From contig NZ_JABMEG010000001.1 of NCBI RefSeq assembly GCF_013179735.1, positions 1,860,001 to 1,924,000 on the forward strand: a DNA stretch of 64,000 nucleotides, read 5' to 3'. The notes beneath the pieces are model-generated. The model saw only the letters and a list, made by a program, of their open reading frames with translations, was not told the origin of the DNA and did no database searches. Each line of letters opens with the position of its first letter. Within the stretch, counting starts at the first letter, position 1. The translations under genes were made by a program, and so were the position numbers. This document shows, piece by piece, positions 32,174 to 42,209 of this stretch. Origin of the DNA: Permianibacter fluminis (lineage in GTDB: Bacteria; Pseudomonadota; Gammaproteobacteria; Enterobacterales; Permianibacteraceae).

Positions 32174-33304
32174 TTATACGAGACCGTACGGCCAGTTTTC
32201 GCGGATCGTGTGTACTGGCAGTTTCTTCAGTACTTCGATCGCAAACAGCTTTTGCTCGGCCGGCAGCGCGTTCAGCGCGTTGGCGCGCAGCAGGGTTTGC
32301 AGCGCCTTGCCGAACATCGGTGGGTCGAGCATTTCGCCTTCGAAGCGGATGGCGCCGCCGAGCAGGGCGTCGGCATCAATCGCGGCTTTGAGAATGTTGA
32401 CGTCGCGCTGGATGCGCATCGGTGACGGCGTGAACGCGACTTTGCACAGATGAATGTGGCCGGGATGAATAACCTGTTTCCCGGTCAAACCCATCTGCGC
32501 TTCTTCGACGGCGTGGGCGTACACGATTTGCGCTTCGCGGTCGCCGTGCAGATCGAGCCAGCGGCGGATGTCGTGCGGTTCGATGTAGGTTTCCGGCATC
32601 GCGCTGGCATTAAGCAGCACTTCGACGCCGCCGATCACGCCTTTACCAGCGATACGGGCTTCGAACAGCAGCATCATCAGATAGGTGCGCAGCTCGTTGA
32701 TCCAGTTCTCGGGCGTCAGGTGAATCGCCATTGCTTTCGAGAAGTCGTGGATACCGAACACCACGTGCTTGACGGTGGCGAACTGCATCATCTCCGGAGC
32801 AATCTTCAGGCTGCGCGGGTGCTCGATAATCGGCTGGATGGTGATGGACGGGTTGACGTTGACCAGCCAGCCGCTCAAATCACGAATCTCCGCGGCGCCG
32901 TAGACCTCACCGGCCTTGGCCAGAATGATCACGTCGATAAACGGCGACATGTCCTTGATGAGTTCGAGATCTTTCTCGTACTCGGCGGTGCGGAACGGGT
33001 TGATGCGCAGGGCAATCTGGAAGCCGCGGTCTTTTGCTTCGCCGAACGAAGCGAGCTCCTGACGCAGCAGATCGCGCGACATTTCTTTCTGCCGGCAGCC
33101 GTCTTCCAAGTCGAACAGCAGGGTGTGTGCCTTGCACTCACGCGCGTATTTGCGCATGCGCTCGGCAGCCTGCTCCATGGTTTCGTAGATACCCTGGGCC
33201 GGGTTGTACTTCACCGGCGGGTAATAGAGCTGGATGCCCGGCCATGGGCCGCCCAGCACCAATTCCTCGTTGATGGTTTTGAGAAATGCGTGTTCTGCCA
33301 TCAT
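32174..33304 (-). CDS. HpcH/HpaI aldolase / malyl-CoA lyase-like protein (long form)
   Basis: A 376-residue enzyme of the HpcH/CitE superfamily. 'AHTLLFDLEDGCRQKEMSRDLLRQEL' provides the metal-binding Asp/Glu, with 'ALRINPFRT' (substrate arginine), 'ITIQPIIEHPRSLKIAPEMM', and 'GKQVIHPGHIHLCKVAF' near the end. The length is about 70 residues above ordinary CitE, as in malyl-CoA/methylmalyl-CoA lyases. First gene of the leftward acyl-CoA operon. The ATG at 33304 has aggaggg 8 bases upstream; a second ATG follows immediately. Confidence 0.85.
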   Translation of the reverse strand: MMAEHAFLKTINEELVLGGPWPGIQLYYPPVKYNPAQGIYETMEQAAERMRKYARECKAHTLLFDLEDGCRQKEMSRDLLRQELASFGEAKDRGFQIALRINPFRTAEYEKDLELIKDMSPFIDVIILAKAGEVYGAAEIRDLSGWLVNVNPSITIQPIIEHPRSLKIAPEMMQFATVKHVVFGIHDFSKAMAIHLTPENWINELRTYLMMLLFEARIAGKGVIGGVEVLLNASAMPETYIEPHDIRRWLDLHGDREAQIVYAHAVEEAQMGLTGKQVIHPGHIHLCKVAFTPSPMRIQRDVNILKAAIDADALLGGAIRFEGEMLDPPMFGKALQTLLRANALNALPAEQKLFAIEVLKKLPVHTIRENWPYGLV

Positions 33305-33403
33305 GCCGACTGCCCTCCTGCGGTCTGGTCTGCACCGGCTCTCACCCTCCGCAAAGCGAGAAGCCGGGCGTCCCGGCACTGGTCGGGCCGGGCGGTTCCG
33401 TCG

Positions 33404-33467
33404 AATATAACGATTCAAACGCTCATTTGAAATACCCGTTTGAAATGTTTGTTTACTGTGCTATCAA
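33404..33467. promoter_or_regulatory. Divergent promoter region with inverted-repeat operator
   Basis: TTCAAACG (33414-33421) and CGTTTGAA (33437-33444) form a perfect 8-bp inverted repeat, with more ttgaaat copies between and after it. To the right, the second arm overlaps TTTGAA (33439-33444), followed after 17 bp by TATCAA (33462-33467). To the left on the minus strand, TATATT (33404-33409) has TTTCAA 17 bp upstream. One regulator could thus control both acyl-CoA transcription units. The gap 33305-33607 holds no gene. Confidence 0.5.
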
Positions 33468-33607
33468 TACAGGCTCGGAGAGGCCGGCCCGGCCGGTTCA
33501 GGCGCCTACGACCAAAGCAGTAGCGGCGCTTTTCCTCGCTAAAACTCGGGCAAAATGCCCACCGGACCTTGATCCCCGGAATTCAGACCTGTCGCAAGGA
33601 GACCACC

Positions 33608-34615
33608 GTGACCCCACCTGCAGTGAATCGGCCCGTGCACCCTGATGTCGCCCTGTTTGAAGGCGAGCGCCCGTTTCCGGCGCTGGCCAGCTGCGAGCAT
33701 TTTGCTGGCAGCGAGAAGCTCATCAACAAGGCCCTTCAGCTGCAGAACGAGCTTGGCCCCATCTTCGACATCACCTGTGACTGCGAAGACGGCGCCCAGG
33801 CCGGCAAAGAGACCGAGCATGCCGAAATGGTCGCGGCGGTCATCAATTCCGACGCCAACAAACACCATCGCGCCGGCGTCCGCATTCACGATTACAGCCA
33901 CGAATTCTGGCGCAAGGATGTCGACATCCTGCTGAAAGCCGCTGGCGAACGTATCGCCTATATCACCATTCCCAAGTGCACCAATGCCCGTCAGGCCGAG
34001 GACATGGTGACCTACATCCAGGACAAGTGCCGGCAGCTGCATCTGAAACGCGAAGTGCCGATCCACGTCCTTATTGAAACCCATGGTGCGCTGCACGAAG
34101 TGTGGCAGATTGCCACGCTGCCATGGGTCGAGGTATTGGACTTTGGCATGATGGACTTTGTCTCCGGCCACCACGGGGCTATTCCGGCCTCGTGCATGCG
34201 CTCGCCGGGCCAGTTCGATCACCCGCTGCTGGCCCGCGCCAAAACCGAGATGGTGGCTGCCGCGCTGGCCAATGGCGTGGTCCCGGCCCACAACGTTACG
34301 CTCGATTTGAAGAACCCGGAACAGACCCGTGCCGATGCCCATCGCGCCCGTTATGAATTTGGTTTCTTGCGGCAATGGTCGATTTACCCGACCCAGATCC
34401 AGGCCATTGTCGATGCCATGAAACCGGACTTCTCCGAGATTCAGGACGGCGCCGAAATTCTGCTGGCCGCACAGGCCAATCACTGGGGTCCCATCCAGCA
34501 CAAAGGCGAACTGCACGACCGCGCTACCTATCGTTACTTCTGGACGCTGCTGAAGCGCGCCAAGCTGACCGGCGCGCCGATATCGGCGGAAGCAACCAAG
34601 GCCTTTTTCAGCTAA
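33608..34615 (+). CDS. HpcH/HpaI aldolase / CitE-family CoA ester lyase
   Basis: A 335-residue lyase, the third of the superfamily in this cluster, transcribed away from the others. Key segments are 'FDITCDCEDGAQAGKETEHAEMV' (metal site), 'RIHDYSHEFWRKDVDILL', 'IHVLIETHGALHEVWQIATLPWVEVLDFGMMDF' and 'QWSIYPTQIQAIVDAM'. It differs from the two left-hand lyases by eye and forms a separate subgroup seen next to central-metabolism genes in other proteobacteria. The GTG at 33608 with aaggag upstream is preferred over a TTG at 33569. Confidence 0.87.
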   Translation: MTPPAVNRPVHPDVALFEGERPFPALASCEHFAGSEKLINKALQLQNELGPIFDITCDCEDGAQAGKETEHAEMVAAVINSDANKHHRAGVRIHDYSHEFWRKDVDILLKAAGERIAYITIPKCTNARQAEDMVTYIQDKCRQLHLKREVPIHVLIETHGALHEVWQIATLPWVEVLDFGMMDFVSGHHGAIPASCMRSPGQFDHPLLARAKTEMVAAALANGVVPAHNVTLDLKNPEQTRADAHRARYEFGFLRQWSIYPTQIQAIVDAMKPDFSEIQDGAEILLAAQANHWGPIQHKGELHDRATYRYFWTLLKRAKLTGAPISAEATKAFFS

Positions 34616-34680
34616 AAGTTCGCATAGCGCACGTTCGTTAGACCGTCCGCGCCATTACACAAATCCGCACAGGAACGGCT

Positions 34681-34709
34681 TTGCAAAACCGCCGAGCCGT
34701 TCCCATACT
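34681..34709 (+). promoter_or_regulatory. Weak candidate promoter before the FimV-like gene
   Basis: TTGCAA (34681-34686), 17-bp spacer, CATACT (34704-34709). Two mismatches in each hexamer. It leaves a leader of about 85 bases before the start at 34802. Confidence 0.35.
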
Positions 34710-34801
34710 GTCTTTGTTGGCCGTTATCCCGGACGGCGACGCTGCCTGCGGGCAGATGCTTACTACAAGCATGCACAAGGACTTGCACAAGGATTCGTGT
34801 C

Positions 34802-36766
34802 ATGGCGCCGTACCGCTTGTCACTGTCCGCCCTGTTGATAGGGCTGTCATTCAGTCAACCCGCGTTGCCGTTGGGCTTTGGTGATTTGCAGCTGCAGTCG
34901 CAGCTCAATCAACCGCTGCAAGCGGAAATCCCCATTCTCGGTGTACCAGCCTATGCCGCCGACTCGGTCAAGGTCCGGCTCGGCAAGCGCGAAGATTTCG
35001 CCGCACTCGGTTACGACTACCTGCCGGAAATTGACGATGTCCGCACCGAATTGCTGGTGCGCGACAACCGGTTGGTACTGCAACTGAGCAGCCGGCGCGC
35101 GCTGCGCGAACCCTTGCTCAATCTGGTGCTGGTCGCGGAAGAGGGTAGCACCCGCTACCTGCGCGATTACGCCGTGCTGCTGGACCTGCCGGGCACGCCA
35201 GCGCCGGCCACCATTCCGGCGACTAGCCTTGCCACTGCACCGACTGCCGCCGCGACTACCAGCACGCCTGTGAGCGCGAATCGCATTCCTGATACTGCAG
35301 CCAGCGTTGCTACTTCTGCAGCGATCAATGAACTGCCACCGTCAGCGGAGCACGCGCCGGTGACTCATTTGCCGGCAGAAAAAACGGCGAACCCGGCGGT
35401 CAATCAGAATCCGCCAGCCGCTCTCGTCAGTACGTCATCTGCCAACAGTAATGCGACGGCGGAAACCGTGTACGGGCCAACCCGGCCCGGTGAAAGTTTG
35501 TCGACCATAGCCCATCGGCTCGGCAAGGCGCGCGGCGATGAATGGCATGCCTTCGGTGTCGCGCTGTATCAGGCCAATCGCGATGCTTTTATCGCCGGCG
35601 ATCCCAATCGTTTGAAAATGGCCATGCCGCTGAAACTGCCGAGTGCAGCCGAGGTGCAAAATTATCAGCGGCAAGACTGGCTGGCGCTGTTCAATGCCAA
35701 TCGCGCCGCTGGGCAATCACAGGTGGCCAGCACGGCAACTGAGACCGTCATCACGACGGTGGCGCCGCCGGCGAAGTCGGTGAGCGTCGATGGCAATGCC
35801 GGTGCGCAGGCAGTGAAATCATCGACGGCTGGTTCCAGTACAACAATAGTTGCCACCGCACGTTCAGCAACAGACTCCGCGGCCGTCAATCTGCAGCAGT
35901 TGCAACAGGAAAACCTCAGCCTGAAAACGGATCTGCAAGCCGCAACGGCACGGTTGCAGGCGCTGGAAACCCAGCTGAACCAGATGGACAGTCGCTACGC
36001 CGAACTCATGCAGCGCGAAACGGAAAGAATGAATTCAGCGGCGACAGCAAACTCGGCCACTGTATCGCCTTCCGTGACAGAAACCGCCGCCGGCTCAGAA
36101 CAGGCTGTGACAACCGAATCGCCGACGGCGAGCGAACAAGCTGCCGAGCAAGCCGCTACTACCTTCGTCGCAGCTGAACCCGTCACGGTGCGCGTCAACG
36201 ACACGCTGGCGGAATCTTCCAACGCGAACCAAGCCGTCAGCGAAACCGGAGACGCGGCGACGCCGTCGGGTGAGCAGCCGTGGCGCGGTGTGATCTGGGG
36301 CCTGCTGACGGTGTTTGCGCTCAGCCTGGCTGGCGTGCTGTTCTGGCAATGGTCGGAGCGTCGGGCTCAGGTACTGCCGGTGCGCAGCAAACCACGGGCA
36401 CCGCGTGAACCGCGGCCGGTGTTGCCGCTGGCCGATGCCGAAGAGTCCGCGCAAGTGCCGATCGATGCCAACGCGCCGGATCGGCGCACGCTGAAACTCA
36501 AGCAGGTGCAGGCGGCGCTGGAAACGTATGTTTCCTATCAACGGTTTGATCGGGCACTGGAAATGCTTGAGCAGGAAATGCATATCGCCGGTGATGATCT
36601 GATGCTGCGCCGGCAATTGCAGCGGCTGCAAAAGCAAGTCCGGCACGATCAGCTGGAGTGGCAGCAGGAGCATCAGGAGCAGCTCAGCGAGCAGTTTGAT
36701 CGCGCCACCGTTACCCATGTTGACAAGCCGGTCAGCCGCGATGACGGCAAGAAGACCTCCGGCTGA
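34802..36766 (+). CDS. FimV-like LysM-containing inner-membrane protein
   Basis: A 654-residue protein. The signal peptide and 'LGFGDLQLQSQLNQPLQAEIPIL' start are the standard FimV N-terminal domain (residues ~22-115). A LysM-like peptidoglycan-binding module (~223-285), a long coiled coil (~363-410), a membrane span (~497-516) and a cytoplasmic C-terminal helical segment (~560-630) follow. In Pseudomonas FimV localises polar machines for twitching and type II secretion. This copy is shorter and lacks a long acidic tail. No pilus genes are nearby, and linkers between domains are Ala/Thr-rich. Confidence 0.85.
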   Translation: MAPYRLSLSALLIGLSFSQPALPLGFGDLQLQSQLNQPLQAEIPILGVPAYAADSVKVRLGKREDFAALGYDYLPEIDDVRTELLVRDNRLVLQLSSRRALREPLLNLVLVAEEGSTRYLRDYAVLLDLPGTPAPATIPATSLATAPTAAATTSTPVSANRIPDTAASVATSAAINELPPSAEHAPVTHLPAEKTANPAVNQNPPAALVSTSSANSNATAETVYGPTRPGESLSTIAHRLGKARGDEWHAFGVALYQANRDAFIAGDPNRLKMAMPLKLPSAAEVQNYQRQDWLALFNANRAAGQSQVASTATETVITTVAPPAKSVSVDGNAGAQAVKSSTAGSSTTIVATARSATDSAAVNLQQLQQENLSLKTDLQAATARLQALETQLNQMDSRYAELMQRETERMNSAATANSATVSPSVTETAAGSEQAVTTESPTASEQAAEQAATTFVAAEPVTVRVNDTLAESSNANQAVSETGDAATPSGEQPWRGVIWGLLTVFALSLAGVLFWQWSERRAQVLPVRSKPRAPREPRPVLPLADAEESAQVPIDANAPDRRTLKLKQVQAALETYVSYQRFDRALEMLEQEMHIAGDDLMLRRQLQRLQKQVRHDQLEWQQEHQEQLSEQFDRATVTHVDKPVSRDDGKKTSG

Positions 36767-36856
36767 CGCGTAACGACAGCTCTGCTTACCGGTGCGCCGC
36801 CATGGCGCGCTCGGAATGAAAGAGCGGTTTTGTCGCACCGCCGCAAATTGAGATCA

Positions 36857-36892
36857 GACAAAGGCCGGGATTTTTCCCGGCCTTTGTCGTTT
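36857..36892 (+). terminator. Hairpin terminator after the FimV-like gene
   Basis: A 14-bp perfect stem (36857-36870 and 36875-36888) with a tttt loop, followed by gtttg. The stem is very strong but the T-tract is short, so termination may be partial or also serve the other strand. Confidence 0.7.
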
Positions 36893-36998
36893 GACGGTGC
36901 TGCCGTACTCGCTACACTCGGACCTCGCGTTCTAGCCTCACCTGGCTTTCTGCTTACACATCGCCGTCCACTCACACAACTCGAACTGAGGTCTGCCC

Positions 36999-38276
<1,278 letters not shown>

Positions 38277-38302
38277 TGTCAGTGAGGCTGCTGACGCAAC
38301 AA

Positions 38303-38337
38303 ACAAAACGGGGCGCCTTGCGCCCCGTTTTGTTTTA
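38303..38337. terminator. Intrinsic terminator between convergent genes
   Basis: A 13-bp perfect stem acaaaacggggcg / cgccccgttttgt with a 5-base loop, with A-rich and T-rich sides (38301-38337). It can work in both directions and separates the amidohydrolase from the secreted protein of the sigma-factor operon. Confidence 0.9.
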
Positions 38338-38350
38338 TACCGAGCCAGCT

Positions 38351-39307
38351 TCAGAAGTTGTAGCTGATCGCTTTCTTCTGCAGCACGCCGGCGGTTTGAT
38401 TGCCGCTGGCACAGGCATCGAGGTCGGTCTTCTTGATGACCCAGATCTTGTGCTTGGCTTCGCTGTCACCCGAGGCATCGCGCAGTACGAAGCTGACGGC
38501 TTCGCCGGCGCCGAGACGACGGGTTGAGCCGGCGTAATTGCACAGCGCGTCCAGCAACTGGTTTTCGGTTTCCTGCAGCTTGGCGGCCCACTTTTGCTTC
38601 TGGTCATTGCGCAGGGCTTCGGCCTTGGTGCGGAATTGTTGTTGCGCCGCTTCAAAGCTTTGCCGCGATTTTTCCAGGTTGGCTTTCAGTTTGTCCTTGT
38701 CGGCCTGGCTCAGATCTTTTTTCTTGCGTACGGCATCGGCGTAAGCGCGTTGCTGATCGCGGTAGTCGCGGGCCGCTTTGCGTTGGCTGTCGCGTAGCGC
38801 CCGGAACTGCTCCTGTGTTTGCTTGTCGATGCCGCCACTGTAACCCATCTCGCTCATCGCTTCCTGAGCGGCGCTCATGGCTTCTTCAACGACGGACTCC
38901 ATTTCTTCGGTATCGACCATGTCTTCCGGGTCCGGCGCGTCTTCGTCGTCATCTCCGCTCCAGGCGAGTGCCGGCATCGGTGCCAGCGGTGCCATCGGCG
39001 GCAGCGGTGCGCCGAACATCTGGCCGTAGTGGGCGCCCGGCAGGTTGATGTCGAACACCATGCCTTGACCGGCCAGATAAATGCCTTCGATGCTGATGCC
39101 GCCATGTTCCCAGCGACCGCCGCGGGATTTGGGTGCGGTTGCGGTTTCCAATACCTGACCGAGGATCTGCACATCTTTGCTGATGGCGGTGTAATCGGCT
39201 GCGCTGGCGCTGACGCCAAACAGAGTCGCGCTGGCGGCCAACATGGCGGTCAGGACGGTTGCCAATTTGGCGACCGGGCGACCCTTCAATACAGCAGTAC
39301 GGTTCAT
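38351..39307 (-). CDS. Exported protein of unknown function in sigma/anti-sigma operon
   Basis: A 318-residue protein with a long signal peptide (cleavage near residue 37, SASAAD). It has an N-terminal domain (residues ~38-110), an acidic linker (DDDEDAPDPEDMVDTEEMESVVEEAM), a long charged helical segment (~165-255) likely to be a coiled coil, and a C-terminal domain with two cysteines. No family recognised. Its ATG overlaps the stop of the anti-sigma gene (ATGA), so it is translationally coupled to it. It may be the sensed or regulated envelope component. Confidence 0.7.
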   Translation of the reverse strand: MNRTAVLKGRPVAKLATVLTAMLAASATLFGVSASAADYTAISKDVQILGQVLETATAPKSRGGRWEHGGISIEGIYLAGQGMVFDINLPGAHYGQMFGAPLPPMAPLAPMPALAWSGDDDEDAPDPEDMVDTEEMESVVEEAMSAAQEAMSEMGYSGGIDKQTQEQFRALRDSQRKAARDYRDQQRAYADAVRKKKDLSQADKDKLKANLEKSRQSFEAAQQQFRTKAEALRNDQKQKWAAKLQETENQLLDALCNYAGSTRRLGAGEAVSFVLRDASGDSEAKHKIWVIKKTDLDACASGNQTAGVLQKKAISYNF

Positions 39308-39987
39308 AATGCCTCCGAGTTAGTGGGGTTTTGCAAGGACGCCTTGAGCGCGCGCAACTCAAGCCGACTTTGTTGTTGAGTGGTTAACAAATCGCTGAAA
39401 GCTTTCACCTGCAGCGCCTGGTCTTGATCGCGAACGGTCTTCCAGTAATTGACCCATTGCGCGAGATCCTGTTGTTGCTGATCGCGGGCGTAATTGACCA
39501 CCGCGGTCATCATTTTCTGACTGTCTTGCTGGCGGGTGATGTCCCAGGCCGCAAGCTGATTGGTAATGGTCAGTTGCTGCTGTTCCTTGAACTGGTTCAG
39601 CCGCTGTTCCAGCGCTTCGGCCGTCAGCATTTGACTGGCAGCCGGTTTCGGCGCACCACCAAAGCTGATGCGCAGACCGTGGTCGTCGCTGCTGATGTCC
39701 ACTTTTGCCACGACCAGCAACAGGGTCAGCGCCGAGGTGGCAAGCGACGTCCATTGCAGCCATTGGCCGCGTTGTTTTTCCGGTACGGCAAACGCGGTGC
39801 GATGCCATTCCGGTACCGACAGATCGCGCCATTGCCGGGCTTGGCTGGTGAGGCTGTCCAGCGCTGCCAGATCGGCGCGACATTGCGCGCATTGCTGCAA
39901 GTGTTCGGCAACCTGATGCTGCTCGGTCTCGGGCAGCGAGTGCTCGCGAAAATCGCTGAGCAGAAGACCGGCTTCGTCACAACGCAT
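39304..39987 (-). CDS. Anti-sigma factor with zinc-finger (zf-HC2) domain
   Basis: A 227-residue protein. The N-terminal cytoplasmic zf-HC2 domain has HLQQCAQC (H-x3-C-x2-C). One membrane span (residues ~85-102, 'SLATSALTLLLVVAKV') follows, then a Gln-rich periplasmic helical region. This is the usual layout of an inner-membrane anti-sigma factor that holds its ECF sigma until an envelope signal arrives. Start ATG at 39987 is inside the end of the sigma gene (11-bp overlap). Confidence 0.82.
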   Translation of the reverse strand: MRCDEAGLLLSDFREHSLPETEQHQVAEHLQQCAQCRADLAALDSLTSQARQWRDLSVPEWHRTAFAVPEKQRGQWLQWTSLATSALTLLLVVAKVDISSDDHGLRISFGGAPKPAASQMLTAEALEQRLNQFKEQQQLTITNQLAAWDITRQQDSQKMMTAVVNYARDQQQQDLAQWVNYWKTVRDQDQALQVKAFSDLLTTQQQSRLELRALKASLQNPTNSEAL

Positions 39988-40531
39988 GTTTAAGCTCCTC
40001 ATGACCGCGCAAATGCTGGAGCGCGGTATACAGCCGGGTTTTCGCGGTGTTTTCCGGAATGCCCAGATGTTTGCCAATTTCGTCAAAAGTCAGGTGCTGG
40101 AAAAATTTCAGTTCCACCACCATTCGCTGTTCATTGCTGAGGCCGGCCATCAGCCGCAGCAGCGTGGCGCGCAGACTGTCTTGCTCGGCACTGTCGTGAC
40201 TGGATTCGGTCGCGACATGCTCTTCATCGACCTCGGCGGCGCGATGCAGCGGATTGCCACGTCGGCGGCGCAAGAAATCCACCGCCCGGTTGGCGACGAT
40301 GCGCAGCAGCCAGGCGGCAAACACGCCCTCTGCCCGGTAATTGGGCAGGTTGCGGTAGACCGCCAGAAATGCTTCCTGCATCAGGTCAAGCGCATCCTGC
40401 CGGTTGCCGGTCATCCGGTAGGCGAGGTTGTAAACCCGCTTTTCGTGGCGCCGAACCAGACTCAGCCAGGCGCGCTGTGATCCCCCCAGCGCCTTGGCAA
40501 TCAGTTCGCCGTCGTCTGCTATTCCGAACAT
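39977..40531 (-). CDS. ECF-type RNA polymerase sigma factor
   Basis: A 184-residue sigma-70 family protein. Region 2 is 'LVRRHEKRVYNLAYRMTGNRQDALDLMQEAFLAVYRNLPNYRAEGVFAAWLLRIVANRAVDFLRRRR', and region 4 is 'LSNEQRMVVELKFFQHLTFDEIGKHLGIPENTAKTRLYTALQHLR'. No region 1.1 or 3 of size. It is first of three overlapping genes with its anti-sigma factor and an exported protein, so it probably controls an envelope-stress regulon and its own operon. Confidence 0.93.
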   Translation of the reverse strand: MFGIADDGELIAKALGGSQRAWLSLVRRHEKRVYNLAYRMTGNRQDALDLMQEAFLAVYRNLPNYRAEGVFAAWLLRIVANRAVDFLRRRRGNPLHRAAEVDEEHVATESSHDSAEQDSLRATLLRLMAGLSNEQRMVVELKFFQHLTFDEIGKHLGIPENTAKTRLYTALQHLRGHEELKHAL

Positions 40532-40901
40532 GGTTATCCGTTTTTCTGGTCTGGACCGGCTTTCCGATCCGTCTATGCTGATTGTCGTAGCCGGCCGACA
40601 AATAGTTTGCGCGATCCGGAAAAAAGACCTGCTGGCGCCGCCGGCCGCCAGCGCGGCTGTGCAGATCGGGGCTGCTGCGACGCAGCAGTAAGGCAGTCGG
40701 ACCGCCCGGGCCTGACAGTCTGACGGCTGATCTGGTCGATCGCTGGCCGGTCGCTGGCCGATTGCTGTCTGTCAGCTGCCGGACAGCTGCATGCTATAGT
40801 CCGGCCCGGTTCAGGCTGCACTCGAAACAGCCTCCGAACCTGCCTCGACGGCGCCGTGATGGCGCCGTCTTCCGTTGACACCACCCGCATGCAGACCGGT
40901 T
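40532..40901. promoter_or_regulatory. Intergenic region with extended -10 promoter and leader hairpin
   Basis: Between the divergent sigma-factor and DUF819 genes. TGC-TATAGT at 40792-40800 is an extended -10 element reading right, with no good -35. Downstream, GACGGCGCC-GTGAT-GGCGCCGTC (40847-40869) is a perfect 9-bp hairpin in the leader, 32 bases before the start at 40902; without a T-run it looks more like an attenuator or mRNA-stability element. The promoter of the sigma gene is not obvious. Confidence 0.5.
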
Positions 40902-42152
40902 ATGGAACGCACAGTCCTGATTAACAATGATGTCGTCGTAATGGGCCTGCTGGCCCTGATCCTCGCGCTGGTGTTCAGCAGCTCGCGCAGCCAGTGGTCA
41001 CCTTTGAAGACGTTCTACACCTATGTGCCGGCGATTTTCCTGTGCTATTTCCTGCCGTCGCTGCTGAACACGTTTGGCATCATCGATGGCAGTGCCTCCA
41101 ATCTCTACCCGGTTGCGCGCAATTATTTTCTGCCGGCCAGCCTCGTGTTGCTGACCATGAGCGTCGATTTGAAGCGCTTGCTGGCACTTGGTCCGAAAGC
41201 CTTGGTGATGTTTCTCACCGGCACGCTCGGCGTGATGATCGGCGGCCCGCTGATTTTGTACATTTACTCGCTGATTTCGCCAGAACAGGTGACTGGCACC
41301 GGGCCGGATGCGCTGTGGCGCGGTCTCGCCACCATCGCCGGCAGCTGGGTCGGTGGCGCTGCCAATCAAGCGGCGCTGCGCGAAACCTATAACACACCGA
41401 CTGACCTGTTCTCGGTGATGGTGACCATCGACATCATCATTGGCAATCTGTGGATGGCGTTTCTGTTTTTTCTGATTGGCAACTCCAGCCGGCTTGACCG
41501 CTGGTTGCAGGCCGACACCCGCGCCATTGATGAGGTGCGGGCAACGGTTGAGCAATTCCAGGCCGAGCACAAACGCGAAATGACCCTGAACGATCTGATG
41601 ATCATGGTCGGGCTGGCAATTGGCGTTACCGGTTTGGCGCATTGGCTCGCGGGCTTCGTCGCCAGTTATATTGGCGAGCATGCGCCGTATTTGAAGACGT
41701 GGAGCCTCGACAGCACGTTTCTGTGGGTCGTGATACTGGCGACGGCCGGTGGCCTCGGTCTGTCATTTACCCGCGCCCGCCGACTCGAAGGCGTTGGCGC
41801 GTCCAAAATCGGTTCCGGCTTTTTGTACATCCTGATCGCCACCGTCGGCATGCAGATGAATATCGCGGCGATAGCCGAGCACTGGCAATTGTTCTTTGTC
41901 GGCCTGTTCTGGATTCTGACCCACGGCGCGCTGCTGTTTCTGGTCGCCAAGCTGATCCGGGCGCCGCTGTTTTTCCTCTGCGTTGGCTCGCAAGCCAATA
42001 TCGGCGCAGCGGCATCAGCGCCGGTGGTTGCGGCAGCGTTTCATCCGTCGCTGGCACCCGTCGGCGTGCTGCTGGCGGTGTTTGGTTATGTGCTCGGCAC
42101 TTATGGCGGCTACATGTGCGCGGAAATGATGCGCCTGGTTTCAGGTGGTTGA
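40902..42152 (+). CDS. DUF819 family inner-membrane protein
   Basis: A 416-residue membrane protein with about ten or more hydrophobic spans. It begins 'NNDVVVMGLLALILALVF' and contains 'GSWVGGAANQAALRE' and 'GSQANIGAAASAPVVAAAFHPSLAPVGVLLAVFGYVLGTYGGYMCA', paired half-sites typical of DUF819 (YjcL-like) proteins. The two similar Gly/Ala-Asn motifs suggest an inverted-repeat transporter fold. Substrate unknown. The ATG at 40902 is preceded by a weak ribosome site. Confidence 0.88.
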   Translation: MERTVLINNDVVVMGLLALILALVFSSSRSQWSPLKTFYTYVPAIFLCYFLPSLLNTFGIIDGSASNLYPVARNYFLPASLVLLTMSVDLKRLLALGPKALVMFLTGTLGVMIGGPLILYIYSLISPEQVTGTGPDALWRGLATIAGSWVGGAANQAALRETYNTPTDLFSVMVTIDIIIGNLWMAFLFFLIGNSSRLDRWLQADTRAIDEVRATVEQFQAEHKREMTLNDLMIMVGLAIGVTGLAHWLAGFVASYIGEHAPYLKTWSLDSTFLWVVILATAGGLGLSFTRARRLEGVGASKIGSGFLYILIATVGMQMNIAAIAEHWQLFFVGLFWILTHGALLFLVAKLIRAPLFFLCVGSQANIGAAASAPVVAAAFHPSLAPVGVLLAVFGYVLGTYGGYMCAEMMRLVSGG

Positions 42153-42209
42153 TTGGTCTCGGGTGATAGATTGGTTTCGGGTTGTGGATTGGTAGCAGTG
42201 GCTGATTGG
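42151..42209. repeat. Four degenerate 17-18-bp tandem repeats (gattggt...)
   Basis: The hexamer gattgg recurs at 42151, 42169, 42187 and 42204, followed by related ctcgggtga/ttcgggttg/agcagtgg text. The array starts at the stop of the DUF819 gene and runs into the ribosome-site region of the HIT gene. Confidence 0.7.

Noticed and set aside
34802-36766. Could be a generic LysM lipoprotein rather than FimV
   Set aside because: The N-terminal domain text (LGFGDLQLQSQLNQPLQAEI) and the span plus cytoplasmic end are specific to FimV, and there is no lipobox.
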